Positions 8,455-15,566 of a DNA stretch of 64,000 nt are shown here, piece by piece. How positions within the stretch are numbered: the stretch's first letter is position 1; every line of letters starts with the position of its first letter. A program made the position numbers and the translations under genes. The stretch spans positions 372,001 through 436,000 of the forward strand of contig JAXMAO010000001.1 in the NCBI GenBank assembly GCA_046350375.1, in the 5' to 3' direction. The notes under the pieces were generated by a model. The model did not search any database and was not told the origin of the DNA. It saw nothing but the letters and a program-made list of their open reading frames with translations. The stretch comes from JAXMAO01 sp046350375. Its GTDB lineage: Bacteria > Planctomycetota > Phycisphaerae > UBA1845 > UTPLA1.

Positions 8455-9534
8455 TCAGAAGCCCGGCGGCAACGTGAAGTCGGCGGCGAAGATCTGCGAC
8501 GTGCCGTCCGGGCCGCGCTTCGAGGTCCACATCATCTTCTTGCCGTCGGCCGAGAAGACCGGCAGGCCGTCGAACCCGTCGTGATAGGTGAGCCGGGCGA
8601 GCTTGCCCGTGTCGACGTTCAGCAGATAGACCTCGTAGTTCTGGTGGCCGTGGGCGCTGGTGGCGAAGGCGACGGTGTGGCCGGTCGGATGCCAGAAGGG
8701 GCCCCAGTTGACGTAGTCGGTGTCGGTGAGCTGGCGTTCGTGTGAGCCATCGGCGTTCATGACGAAGAGCTGGAGCAGGTCGTTCTTGTGGCGGTCGGCG
8801 CGGAAGATGATGCGCTGGCCGTCGGGCGAGAAGAACGGGCCGCCGTCGTAGCCGGGGGTGTGGGTCAGGCGGCGCGGGGCGGAGCCGTCGGCATTCATGA
8901 CCCAGATCTCGGGATCGCCGCCGTCGCGGCAACTGGTGAAAACAATCTGCCGGCCGCCGGGGCCGTAGGACCCTTCGGCGTCGTAGCCGGAGGTGCGCGT
9001 CAGCTGCTGGCTGTGGCCGCCGTCGAGGTCGGTCTCGAAGATGTCCATGCCGACCGGCATCTCCCAGCGATAGCCGGAGCGCTCGCGGTGATAGACGGAG
9101 TCGGCCGGGGCGTTGGGCTGAAGGTAGGTCGAGCCGAAGAGGACCCGTTTGCCGTCGTGGCGGAAGTAGCCGCAGGTGCAGGCGCCGCCCGACGGGCTGA
9201 CGCGCTTGAGGCTGTCGGGCAGCGGCGCGCCGGCGGCGTCGAGCCGCAGGACGTACATCTGGTAGGCCGACTGGCCGGTGGGATAGGCCTGAAAGATGAT
9301 CGCGCGGCCGTCGGGCGAGAAGTAGGCCTCGCCGGCCTTGTCGAGCCCCATGCTCGGCTGGGTGAGCTGCCGGATGTGCGTGAGACTGGCGGATTCGCGC
9401 GGCGCCCACTGGTCGTGCGGCGCGTCGATGGGGGCGAACTTGAGCGGGAAGGGGGCGGCCGGTTCGGCCAGGGCGGTTGTGACCAGCAGAACTGAGAACA
9501 TGAAGGGCATGTGGAAGCTCCGAATCGGGGCCAT
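8455..9534 (-). CDS. Exported TolB-like beta-propeller protein with PD40 repeats
   Basis: At least five WD40-like PD40 blades are visible: AYFSPDGRAIIFQAYP, SYGPGGRQIVFTSCRDGGD, FFSPDGQRIIFRADR, FWHPTGHTVAFATS and VFSADGKKMMWTSKRGPDG. The repeats with NADGS segments are the standard TolB-propeller type. The start MAPIRSFHMPFMFSVLLVTT gives a short signal peptide ending ALA, so the protein is probably periplasmic. A downstream Met eight residues later is also possible. Unlike TolB of the Tol-Pal system it lacks the N-terminal TolB domain and has no tol genes nearby, so its role is unknown. It converges on the TauE-type permease gene. Confidence 0.8.
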   Translation of the reverse strand: MAPIRSFHMPFMFSVLLVTTALAEPAAPFPLKFAPIDAPHDQWAPRESASLTHIRQLTQPSMGLDKAGEAYFSPDGRAIIFQAYPTGQSAYQMYVLRLDAAGAPLPDSLKRVSPSGGACTCGYFRHDGKRVLFGSTYLQPNAPADSVYHRERSGYRWEMPVGMDIFETDLDGGHSQQLTRTSGYDAEGSYGPGGRQIVFTSCRDGGDPEIWVMNADGSAPRRLTHTPGYDGGPFFSPDGQRIIFRADRHKNDLLQLFVMNADGSHERQLTDTDYVNWGPFWHPTGHTVAFATSAHGHQNYEVYLLNVDTGKLARLTYHDGFDGLPVFSADGKKMMWTSKRGPDGTSQIFAADFTLPPGF

Positions 9535-9753
9535 GCTACGGCCGGGTCGAGGAACGCGAAACCACGTCGCGGCGTCTGCGCGGCGTGGAGCGTGGAGGAA
9601 AATGGCGGGTCGATGACAGGTCGTCAACCGGCCGGTCGTCGATGTGAAATAGCGCCCGCGCGCGGGTTCGGCGGCGGGCGACCCCGGTCTGCGAGTCGGC
9701 ACTGTCTTCCCAAAAAAAGTGAAAAAAAAACATGAGAATGGCCGAAAGACCCC

Positions 9754-9804
9754 TTGACGGATTACTATATACGTAGTAGCATTCCGATGTTCGTAGTATA
9801 GGAG
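9754..9804 (+). promoter_or_regulatory. Promoter, BlaI-type operator and ribosome site of the blaI-blaR1-like operon
   Basis: The -35 box is TTGACG (9754-9759). After 17 bases comes TAGCAT as -10 (9777-9782). An imperfect palindrome fills the spacer: TACTA-tatacg-TAGTA (9763-9778, 12 of 16 positions symmetric), so repressor binding would directly block polymerase. A further half-site CGTAGTA lies at 9792-9798, followed by GGAG (9801-9804), eight bases before the ATG. This is the expected autoregulated arrangement for BlaI/MecI repressors. Confidence 0.75.
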
Positions 9805-9812
9805 TCCGGACG

Positions 9813-10256
9813 ATGCCCCCCAATCCGCCGCACATCACGCCCGCAGAGCTGAACATCCTGAAGATTCTCTGGCGGGTTGGCTCGGCGACCGTCGCGCAGG
9901 TGCGCGACGGGCTGTGCGAGCGGGCCGACGAGGCGCCGGCTTACACGACGGTCATGACGCTGATGAACCAGCTGGCCGGCAAAGGGGCGCTGGCGGTCGA
10001 TCGGTCGCGGCAGCCGTTCGTCTATCGGGCGGTGGTGCGGCGCGAGAGCGTGTTGCAGCAGCGGGTGCGCGAATTTCTGAACGGCGTGTTTGACGGCCAG
10101 GCGGGCGAGCTGGTGCTGCGGCTGGTCGATGAGGGCGCCTTGTCGGAAGAAGACCGCCGGCGGATTGAAGAGAAGATCGCGGCCCAGGAGACGCCCGGTG
10201 GCTCGGCTGACGGCCGCGCAGAAGGTGATCGGCGCCGATCCGGGAGGAAGTCATGA
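9813..10256 (+). CDS. blaI: BlaI/MecI/CopY family repressor
   Basis: A winged-helix repressor that binds its operator as a dimer and is released by proteolysis when the partner sensor is active. The family core is clear: ITPAELNILKILWRVGSATV, VRDGL, YTTVMTLMNQLAGKGAL and the wing with FVYRAVVRRE. The C-terminal dimerisation helices follow (FLNGVFDGQAGELVLRLVDE, LSEEDRRRIEEKI). The tail from about residue 128 is hydrophilic and unusual but short. The gene has its own operator and a good GGAG site. Its stop overlaps the ATG of the M56 peptidase gene (ATGA), the usual BlaI/BlaR1 coupling. Confidence 0.93.
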   Translation: MPPNPPHITPAELNILKILWRVGSATVAQVRDGLCERADEAPAYTTVMTLMNQLAGKGALAVDRSRQPFVYRAVVRRESVLQQRVREFLNGVFDGQAGELVLRLVDEGALSEEDRRRIEEKIAAQETPGGSADGRAEGDRRRSGRKS

Positions 10257-12223
10257 GCAGCTTGGGCGTGATCCAGGGGCTCGAGGCGGTGACGCGGCTG
10301 ATGCTGGGCTGGCTGGCGCAGTCGCTGTTGTGGGGCACCGGCCTGGCGCTGTTGACGGCGCTGATTGTCATCGCGATGCGGCGGCGGCTGCCGCTGGCGG
10401 TGCAGGCCGGGCTGTGGATGGTGGTGCTGATCAAGTTTGTCCTGCCGATTGGCCCGGCGTTTCCGTATTCGGTCGCCTCGGTCGCCGGCACGGTTTCACG
10501 GCTGTTACCGGCGCCGCACCCCGCGACGACTGTCGACACGGCTCGCCGACAGTCCGCGGGGGCGCCGGACATTCTGCTGATCGAAGCGCAGCGCCGGGCC
10601 GCGTCGCACGGCGGCGCGGTGGCGGGCCGCTCGCCGGTGTCGCTGGTGGCGGCGGCGGGCGCGCTCTATCTGCTGAGCGTGCTGATCATCGGCGCGCGGC
10701 GGCTGGTGCGCTATCGGCGGATCGTGGCGACCTGCCGGCAGATGCCGGCGGCGCCGGAGTGGATCGCGTTGCTGGCGCGCGATGTGTGCGACCGGCTGAA
10801 CGTGCGGCGCGTGCCGCGCGTGGTGCTGAGCGCGGCGGCGCCCGGGCCGTTTGTCTTCGGGCTGCGCCGGCCGGTGCTGGTGCTGACGGAGCGGCAGCTT
10901 GCGGACGCGAGCGAGCTGGAGGCGGTGTTGTTGCACGAGGTCGCGCACCTGCGACGGGGCGACCTGGTGATTCGATATGTGCAATGGTTGGCTGGAACGC
11001 TGCTGTTCTTCTGGCCCGTGGTGGCCTGGGTGAACCGGCGGATTGACCTGGCGCGTGAGTTTGCCTGCGACGAATGGGCCCTTCGTTGCGGACGGCTGAC
11101 GGCCGGGCAGTACGCGCGGTGCCTGTTGGCGGCGTTGCGCCCAGCCGGCGCGAGTGGGAATTGGGTTCAAGCCACCGCGATGGCGGCCAACCCGCATTCA
11201 GTTGAAAGGAGAATCGACATGATTTTGGAGTCCCCCCGTGTTCGGAATGGATCGATCCCGGCGCTGGTCGGCGTGCTGGCGTGGGCGACGCTGGCGTTGA
11301 CCGGCAGCGTGCGGGCCGGCGACCCGGCCGCCAAGCCGGCGAAGTGCGGTGAGCAGCGCGAGGTCGTGGTCGTCCACGCCGGCGCGGATGATGTCGACGA
11401 CGGCGACATCACGATCGACGGTCCGAACACCGGCAACACGCCCGGCGCGCATCGCATCCGCATTCAGCGCCCGGACAGAATGCTGGCCGATTTCGCCAAG
11501 CAGCATCCGACCGCCGACGCCAACGGCGACGGCACGGTGACGATGAACGAGTATCACGCGTTCCTGACGGTGCTGGCGCTGCGCGATCCGGCCGCGACGC
11601 TGGCCCAGTTCCCCGCGGCCGACGACGACAAGGACGGCCAGCTGAGCGCCATCGAGGCGGCGATGTTCGTGTCCGACGGCATGATCGTCCGCGACATTCA
11701 GCAGGGCAACGTCGGCGACCACAAGCGCCGCATGTTTGTCGCCCGGGCCGAGTCGCACATCAACATGAAAGACGCGGCCGGTCCGATGAAGTTCAACTGG
11801 CGGACGCCGTTCGGCGATCGGCCGGAGACCAAGTGGCTGCTCGAGAACGCCAAGGGCGAGCCGACCGCGAGCGAGGTGCAGGCGCAGCTCGCGACGGTCG
11901 AGACCGCGGGGCGCGCGGCCTACCTGAAGATGCACCCGGATGCCGACACGAACAATGACGGCGTGATCTCGGACGAGGAGATCGCCGCGTTCGACCAGCA
12001 GATGGAGTCGAAGGTGAACGCCATGCTGCTGAAACACTTCCCCAAGGCCGACACCAACGGTGACGGCGTGCTGAGCAAGGAAGAGCTGCGGGCGATGCAC
12101 GAGAACGGCGTGTTCGTCGCCAAGTCCAAGGTCACCAGCAACGACGCGAAGGCTGGCGAGACCGAGGAAGAAGTCGACCACGTCGTCATCATCAAGTCGG
12201 ACGAGAACAACAAGGACGAGTAG
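10253..12223 (+). CDS. BlaR1-like M56 metallopeptidase fused to four EF hands
   Basis: The N-terminal half is a BlaR1/MecR1-type M56 zinc metallopeptidase in the membrane: hydrophobic helices near residues 18-42 and 128-150, then LHEVAHLRRGD with the HExxH zinc motif at about 228-232, and AREFACDEWAL supplying the third ligand. It should cleave the BlaI repressor. Instead of a penicillin-binding sensor, the exported C-terminal part carries EF-hand loops: DANGDGTVTMNE, DDDKDGQLSAIE, DTNNDGVISDEE and DTNGDGVLSKEE. This suggests calcium or another ligand as input. Met323 has AAAGGAG seven bases upstream and begins a signal-peptide-like stretch, so part of the product may be a separate exported EF-hand protein. 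A strong terminator follows the gene. Confidence 0.88.
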   Translation: MSSLGVIQGLEAVTRLMLGWLAQSLLWGTGLALLTALIVIAMRRRLPLAVQAGLWMVVLIKFVLPIGPAFPYSVASVAGTVSRLLPAPHPATTVDTARRQSAGAPDILLIEAQRRAASHGGAVAGRSPVSLVAAAGALYLLSVLIIGARRLVRYRRIVATCRQMPAAPEWIALLARDVCDRLNVRRVPRVVLSAAAPGPFVFGLRRPVLVLTERQLADASELEAVLLHEVAHLRRGDLVIRYVQWLAGTLLFFWPVVAWVNRRIDLAREFACDEWALRCGRLTAGQYARCLLAALRPAGASGNWVQATAMAANPHSVERRIDMILESPRVRNGSIPALVGVLAWATLALTGSVRAGDPAAKPAKCGEQREVVVVHAGADDVDDGDITIDGPNTGNTPGAHRIRIQRPDRMLADFAKQHPTADANGDGTVTMNEYHAFLTVLALRDPAATLAQFPAADDDKDGQLSAIEAAMFVSDGMIVRDIQQGNVGDHKRRMFVARAESHINMKDAAGPMKFNWRTPFGDRPETKWLLENAKGEPTASEVQAQLATVETAGRAAYLKMHPDADTNNDGVISDEEIAAFDQQMESKVNAMLLKHFPKADTNGDGVLSKEELRAMHENGVFVAKSKVTSNDAKAGETEEEVDHVVIIKSDENNKDE

Positions 12224-12259
12224 TCGATCCGCACACGCGATCGGCTGTTCTTTCTGCTC

Positions 12260-12299
12260 GACCGCGCCATCGGGGCCGACCCGGTGGCGCGGTCTTTTT
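12260..12299 (+). terminator. Intrinsic terminator of the blaI-M56 operon
   Basis: A ten-base stem GACCGCGCCA / TGGCGCGGTC (12260-12269 and 12285-12294) with a 15-base loop is followed by five T. It lies 36 bases after the stop codon. Confidence 0.85.
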
Positions 12300-12350
12300 C
12301 GTTGCGGGTTTCATCGCGCAACCGTGCGGGGTCGGGAAGCTCCGTCGGCG

Positions 12351-13235
12351 CTATCCCCCCGCCGGACGCGACGCGGCGTTCAGCAGCTCCGGCAGGTGGG
12401 GCGCAATCAGCTTGGTCGCCAGCAGGCCCATGGTATCGATGCCGACGTGGGCGACGATGCACGCCCAGATATTGCCGCTGGCGGCCGCCAGCGCCCCGAA
12501 GACCAGGCCGAGCACGGTGACCTGGAGGACGCCGATCGGCCCCTGGTAAGCGTGCAGTCCGCCGAAGACGACGGCCGTGAGCACGACGGCGGCGGCCGCG
12601 GAGCCGCGCCCGGGCCGGCCGCGCGAGAGGGCGGTGGTCAGGCGCGAGAGAATCAGCCCGCGGAAGAGCACTTCCTCATAGAAGCCGACGGCGATCGCGA
12701 GCGGGAGGATCGCGCCGAAGGAGACGCCGCTCAGCGCGTCGAGCCCGGCCATCTTTTCCGAGGCGGTCTGTTCGAGGGTGCTGCCGCGGGCCGCGGAATA
12801 GGCGAAGAAGATGAGGATGTTGGAGGCGTAGCAGACGCCCATGGCGGCCGGCGCGAGCAGGACGAGCTGCCGGGCGCTCGGCCGGCCCAGTCCGAGCGAC
12901 GCCAGGCCTTCGCCCGAGCGGCGCAGCATCAGGAAGATGACGACGCAGACCAGGGCGCACTTGCCGCCCAGATCGAGCGCCAGCTCGCCGGTCGAGGGCT
13001 GCTGACCGCCCGCGCCCCCGAGGGCGAGCATCGCAAAGATGAACGCGTCCGCAGCGAGGAACGTCGCCAGCGCGACCACGGCCTGAACCAGGGCGCGACT
13101 TGGCGTGCGACCGGGCAGCGCGGAGCGGGCGAGCGGCGCGTAGCTCATCACCGGCGCGGCCGGTCGCGCCAGAGGCGGCGCGGGCAGTTCGTCGGCCGGC
13201 GACGAATCGGGAAGTTCGGTCACGCGCGGCAGCAT
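12351..13235 (-). CDS. CPBP family intramembrane metalloprotease (CAAX/Abi-like)
   Basis: A polytopic membrane protein with the three conserved CPBP motifs in the last 130 residues: GFYEEVLFRGLI (Glu-Glu and Arg), VVFGGLHAYQG (His) and CIVAHVGIDTMG (His). The family includes prenyl-protein CAAX proteases and bacteriocin self-immunity proteins; the role here is unknown. The chosen start begins MLPRVTELPDSS. An in-frame ATG 36 codons upstream, six bases after the stop of the DinB-like gene, is possible. It would make the hairpin at 13288-13306 part of the coding region and adds only low-complexity sequence, so the shorter form is preferred. There is no clear ribosome binding site at either start. 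Confidence 0.82.
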   Translation of the reverse strand: MLPRVTELPDSSPADELPAPPLARPAAPVMSYAPLARSALPGRTPSRALVQAVVALATFLAADAFIFAMLALGGAGGQQPSTGELALDLGGKCALVCVVIFLMLRRSGEGLASLGLGRPSARQLVLLAPAAMGVCYASNILIFFAYSAARGSTLEQTASEKMAGLDALSGVSFGAILPLAIAVGFYEEVLFRGLILSRLTTALSRGRPGRGSAAAAVVLTAVVFGGLHAYQGPIGVLQVTVLGLVFGALAAASGNIWACIVAHVGIDTMGLLATKLIAPHLPELLNAASRPAGG

Positions 13236-13287
13236 ACCGGCAATCGGCGGCGGCGACCGCGTGGCGGCGGGGCGCCCATCCCGGTAC

Positions 13288-13306
13288 GGCAAGGATTCTC
13301 CTTGCC
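13288..13306. repeat. Perfect hairpin GGCAAGGA-ttc-TCCTTGCC
   Basis: An 8-base perfect inverted repeat with a three-base loop lies between the DinB-like gene and the preferred start of the CPBP gene. It has the same geometry as the palindrome at 8364-8382 but a different sequence. It may be a REP-type element or a 5' leader hairpin of the CPBP mRNA; on the minus strand it also contains AAGGAG. Confidence 0.55.
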
Positions 13307-13349
13307 CGAAATGCGCCGCGATGGACGATGAGCCAGTCGCCATCGGCTC

Positions 13350-13847
13350 TCAGCGCCGCGCGGCATAGGCGCGTTTCAGAAGCTGAATCTGCCCGGCGTG
13401 ATAGACATCGTGAAACGCCACGCCGCGAATGAGCGCCGCGTTGGTCACGCGGGCGCCAGCCGGAACGTCGCTCAGCCGGCGGCGGGAGAACGCGGCCACC
13501 GCGCCGCGCAGCCGCGCGTGTTGCTCCAGCAGCAGTTTCACCCAGCGCTGCCAGTCGCCGGCCGAAAACGGCTCCGGCTGCTCGAACCAGTTGCTGCCCG
13601 GCAGCGAAAACGAGCCGCGCGGCTGGCCGGTCAGCCGGCGCCACGCGGCGTACTTCCAGTAGGCGGCGTGCAGGACGATCTCGGCGATGGAGTGGCGGCG
13701 CGGCGCGGGTCGCCACGCGGCCTGGCGGGCGTCGACGCGGCGGATCGCGCCGCGCAGGTTCGGGCCGTGCCACGAGACGTGATCGAACGCGGCGTCGATG
13801 AGCGCCAGCAGTTGTTCGCGAACGGGGTCGGCGGCAGGTCGGGGCAT
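13350..13847 (-). CDS. DinB-like four-helix metal-binding protein
   Basis: A small soluble protein of the DinB/YfiT superfamily. The three histidines that bind metal in this fold are present: AAFDHVSWHGPNLRGAI near residue 22, EIVLHAAYWKYAAW near residue 58 and GVAFHDVYHAGQIQLLKRA near the C-terminus. SWHGPN with WRPAPRRHSIAEI is the usual layout of planctomycete and Bacteroidetes members, many of which are thought to be thiol-dependent transferases; the substrate here is unknown. At 165 residues it has typical length. No Shine-Dalgarno sequence is evident at the ATG. It lies upstream of the CPBP gene on the same strand, so the two may be cotranscribed. Confidence 0.82.
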   Translation of the reverse strand: MPRPAADPVREQLLALIDAAFDHVSWHGPNLRGAIRRVDARQAAWRPAPRRHSIAEIVLHAAYWKYAAWRRLTGQPRGSFSLPGSNWFEQPEPFSAGDWQRWVKLLLEQHARLRGAVAAFSRRRLSDVPAGARVTNAALIRGVAFHDVYHAGQIQLLKRAYAARR

Positions 13848-13975
13848 GTCGCGGGTTCCATCGGGCGCGCGGCGGACATGATCGGCTGGCCGGCCGGCGG
13901 CGGCAACGGGCGGTTGTCAGCCGGCCCGCGGGCGTCAACACTGTCGCGCCCGGCCCGGGCCCGGAGTGAGCCAGC

Positions 13976-15187
13976 ATGACCGGCACGCAGCGTCGAATTC
14001 TGACCGAACTGCTGTCGCTTCCGACCGCGCCGTTTTGCGAGCAGGCGGCGCGCCACTACCTGCGGAGGTTCGTTGCGCGGCGGCCGGCGCTGCGGCTCCG
14101 CGAAGATCGCTTCGGCAACACGCGGCTGACCTATCGCGGTCGGCGCGGGCGGACGGCGCTGCGGCCGGTGTTGCTGGCGGCCCACCTCGATCACCCCGGG
14201 TTCGTTGCGACCGGCATGGACGGGCCGCGACGTGTCCGGGCCGACTTTCGCGGCTGGGTCGATCGCGATTATTTCCTCGGGCAGCGGGTGCGCTTCTTCA
14301 CCGAAGCCGGCGCGGTGGTCGGCACGATCGACTCGGTCGACGGCCGGCGGACGCGCCGCGCGCGGCGGATGAACTCTGACCCGCGGGTGCAGTCGCTGCG
14401 GAACGAGCAGCCGCCCGAGCGCGTCACGCTGCGCGTCGCGCGGCCAGTGCCGCGTGGCGCGATCGGCATGTGGGACTTCCCGGGGGTGCGGTTCCGCGGG
14501 TCGCGCATCGAGGCGCGGGCGTGTGACGACGTGGCCGGCGCGGCGGCGATTCTGTGCGCGCTCGACGAACTGTGCCGCACGCGCGCGGCGGGCGAGTGTC
14601 ATGCGCTGTTCACGCGGGCCGAGGAAGTCGGCTTTGTCGGCGCACTGGCCGCGGTGACGGATGGCGGCCTGCCGCGCCGGGCGCTGATCGTGGCGGTCGA
14701 GTGCAGCCGGGCGATTCACGGCGCGACGCTGGGCGCGGGGCCCATTCTCCGCGTGGGCGACAAGGCGACGGTCTTCTCGCCTGGGCTGACGGCGCACTGC
14801 CGCGCCGTCGCCGAGGAGCTCGCGGCGCGCGACCGGCGATTCGCGTTTCAGCGGCGGCTGATGGATGGCGGGACGTGCGAGTCGAGCGTCTATTGTCATT
14901 TCGGATATGACGCCACCGGACTCTGCCTGGCGCTGGAGAACTATCACAACATGGACCGCGCGCGGCGCCGCATCGCGCCCGAGATCATCGACGCGCGCGA
15001 CTTCGAGAACCTCGTCCGCTGGTTCGTCGCGTTGGTCAGCAGCCGGCGGGCCTATCGCGGCGACCACCCCGGGCTCGATCGCCGGCTGGGGCTGCTGCTG
15101 CGGCAGCATCGCGTCCGGCTGGAAGCGACGGCGGCACTTTCCGCCACGTCCGCCAAGCCGATCGCGCGTCGGGCGGCTGGGCAATAG
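13976..15187 (+). CDS. M42-family metallo-aminopeptidase
   Basis: A cytosolic dinuclear zinc aminopeptidase of the M42 (glutamyl aminopeptidase/endoglucanase-like) family. The metal and catalytic residues can be read in order: His in LLAAHLDHPGF (about residue 72), Asp in ACDDVAGAAAI (about 182), the Glu-Glu pair in TRAEEVGFVGA (about 215), Glu in VAVECSRAI (about 240) and His in ENYHNMD (about 325). An inserted PDZ-like lid domain lies between the first His and the Asp. The extra 60 or so residues at the C-terminus are arginine-rich and unassigned. GGAG lies about nine bases before the ATG. Confidence 0.85.
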   Translation: MTGTQRRILTELLSLPTAPFCEQAARHYLRRFVARRPALRLREDRFGNTRLTYRGRRGRTALRPVLLAAHLDHPGFVATGMDGPRRVRADFRGWVDRDYFLGQRVRFFTEAGAVVGTIDSVDGRRTRRARRMNSDPRVQSLRNEQPPERVTLRVARPVPRGAIGMWDFPGVRFRGSRIEARACDDVAGAAAILCALDELCRTRAAGECHALFTRAEEVGFVGALAAVTDGGLPRRALIVAVECSRAIHGATLGAGPILRVGDKATVFSPGLTAHCRAVAEELAARDRRFAFQRRLMDGGTCESSVYCHFGYDATGLCLALENYHNMDRARRRIAPEIIDARDFENLVRWFVALVSSRRAYRGDHPGLDRRLGLLLRQHRVRLEATAALSATSAKPIARRAAGQ

Positions 15188-15389
15188 TGCCGCGCAATTC
15201 CTGGTCCTGGGGCCGAACTGGGCAGCCGGCCGCGGTGTTGTGCGGCGCGCGAACGCGGTTATTCGCGCCGTTTGCCCGGCGGATCGGCGGCGCGACTGTG
15301 GCACGCGGCTTGCTGCTCCTTGCGATGCCCGCCTCGTAACCCCTCGCGCGTCTCCTCGCCCTCGCCCGTCCAGAAAGCGGTCACGCTGC

Positions 15390-15533
15390 ATGTTCGCCCG
15401 GACCCGTCGCGGGTTGCTCGTTCGCCTGTCACTGCTGGTTGTCCTGCTGGGGCTGCTCTGTGTGCAGAGCCGATCGGCCGTCGCCGACGACGGTCGCCCG
15501 ACTTCATCCGCGCGCGGCTTCGGCTGCGTGTAA
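15390..15533 (+). CDS. Possible small exported peptide of 47 residues
   Basis: A short frame starts MFARTRRGLLVRLSLLVVLL and continues GLLCVQSRSAVADDG. It has the positive end, hydrophobic core and A-x-A-like cut site of a signal peptide, but only about 17 residues follow before the stop. There is only a weak purine-rich stretch upstream and no recognised homologue. It may be a genuine mini-protein, or the surviving 5' end of a decayed secreted-protein gene, since the 200 bases before it show nothing coding. It is convergent with the DUF2079 gene. Confidence 0.3.
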   Translation: MFARTRRGLLVRLSLLVVLLGLLCVQSRSAVADDGRPTSSARGFGCV

Positions 15534-15566
15534 CGCTGCAACGACAACAGCCTGCGCGCGTCGCCG

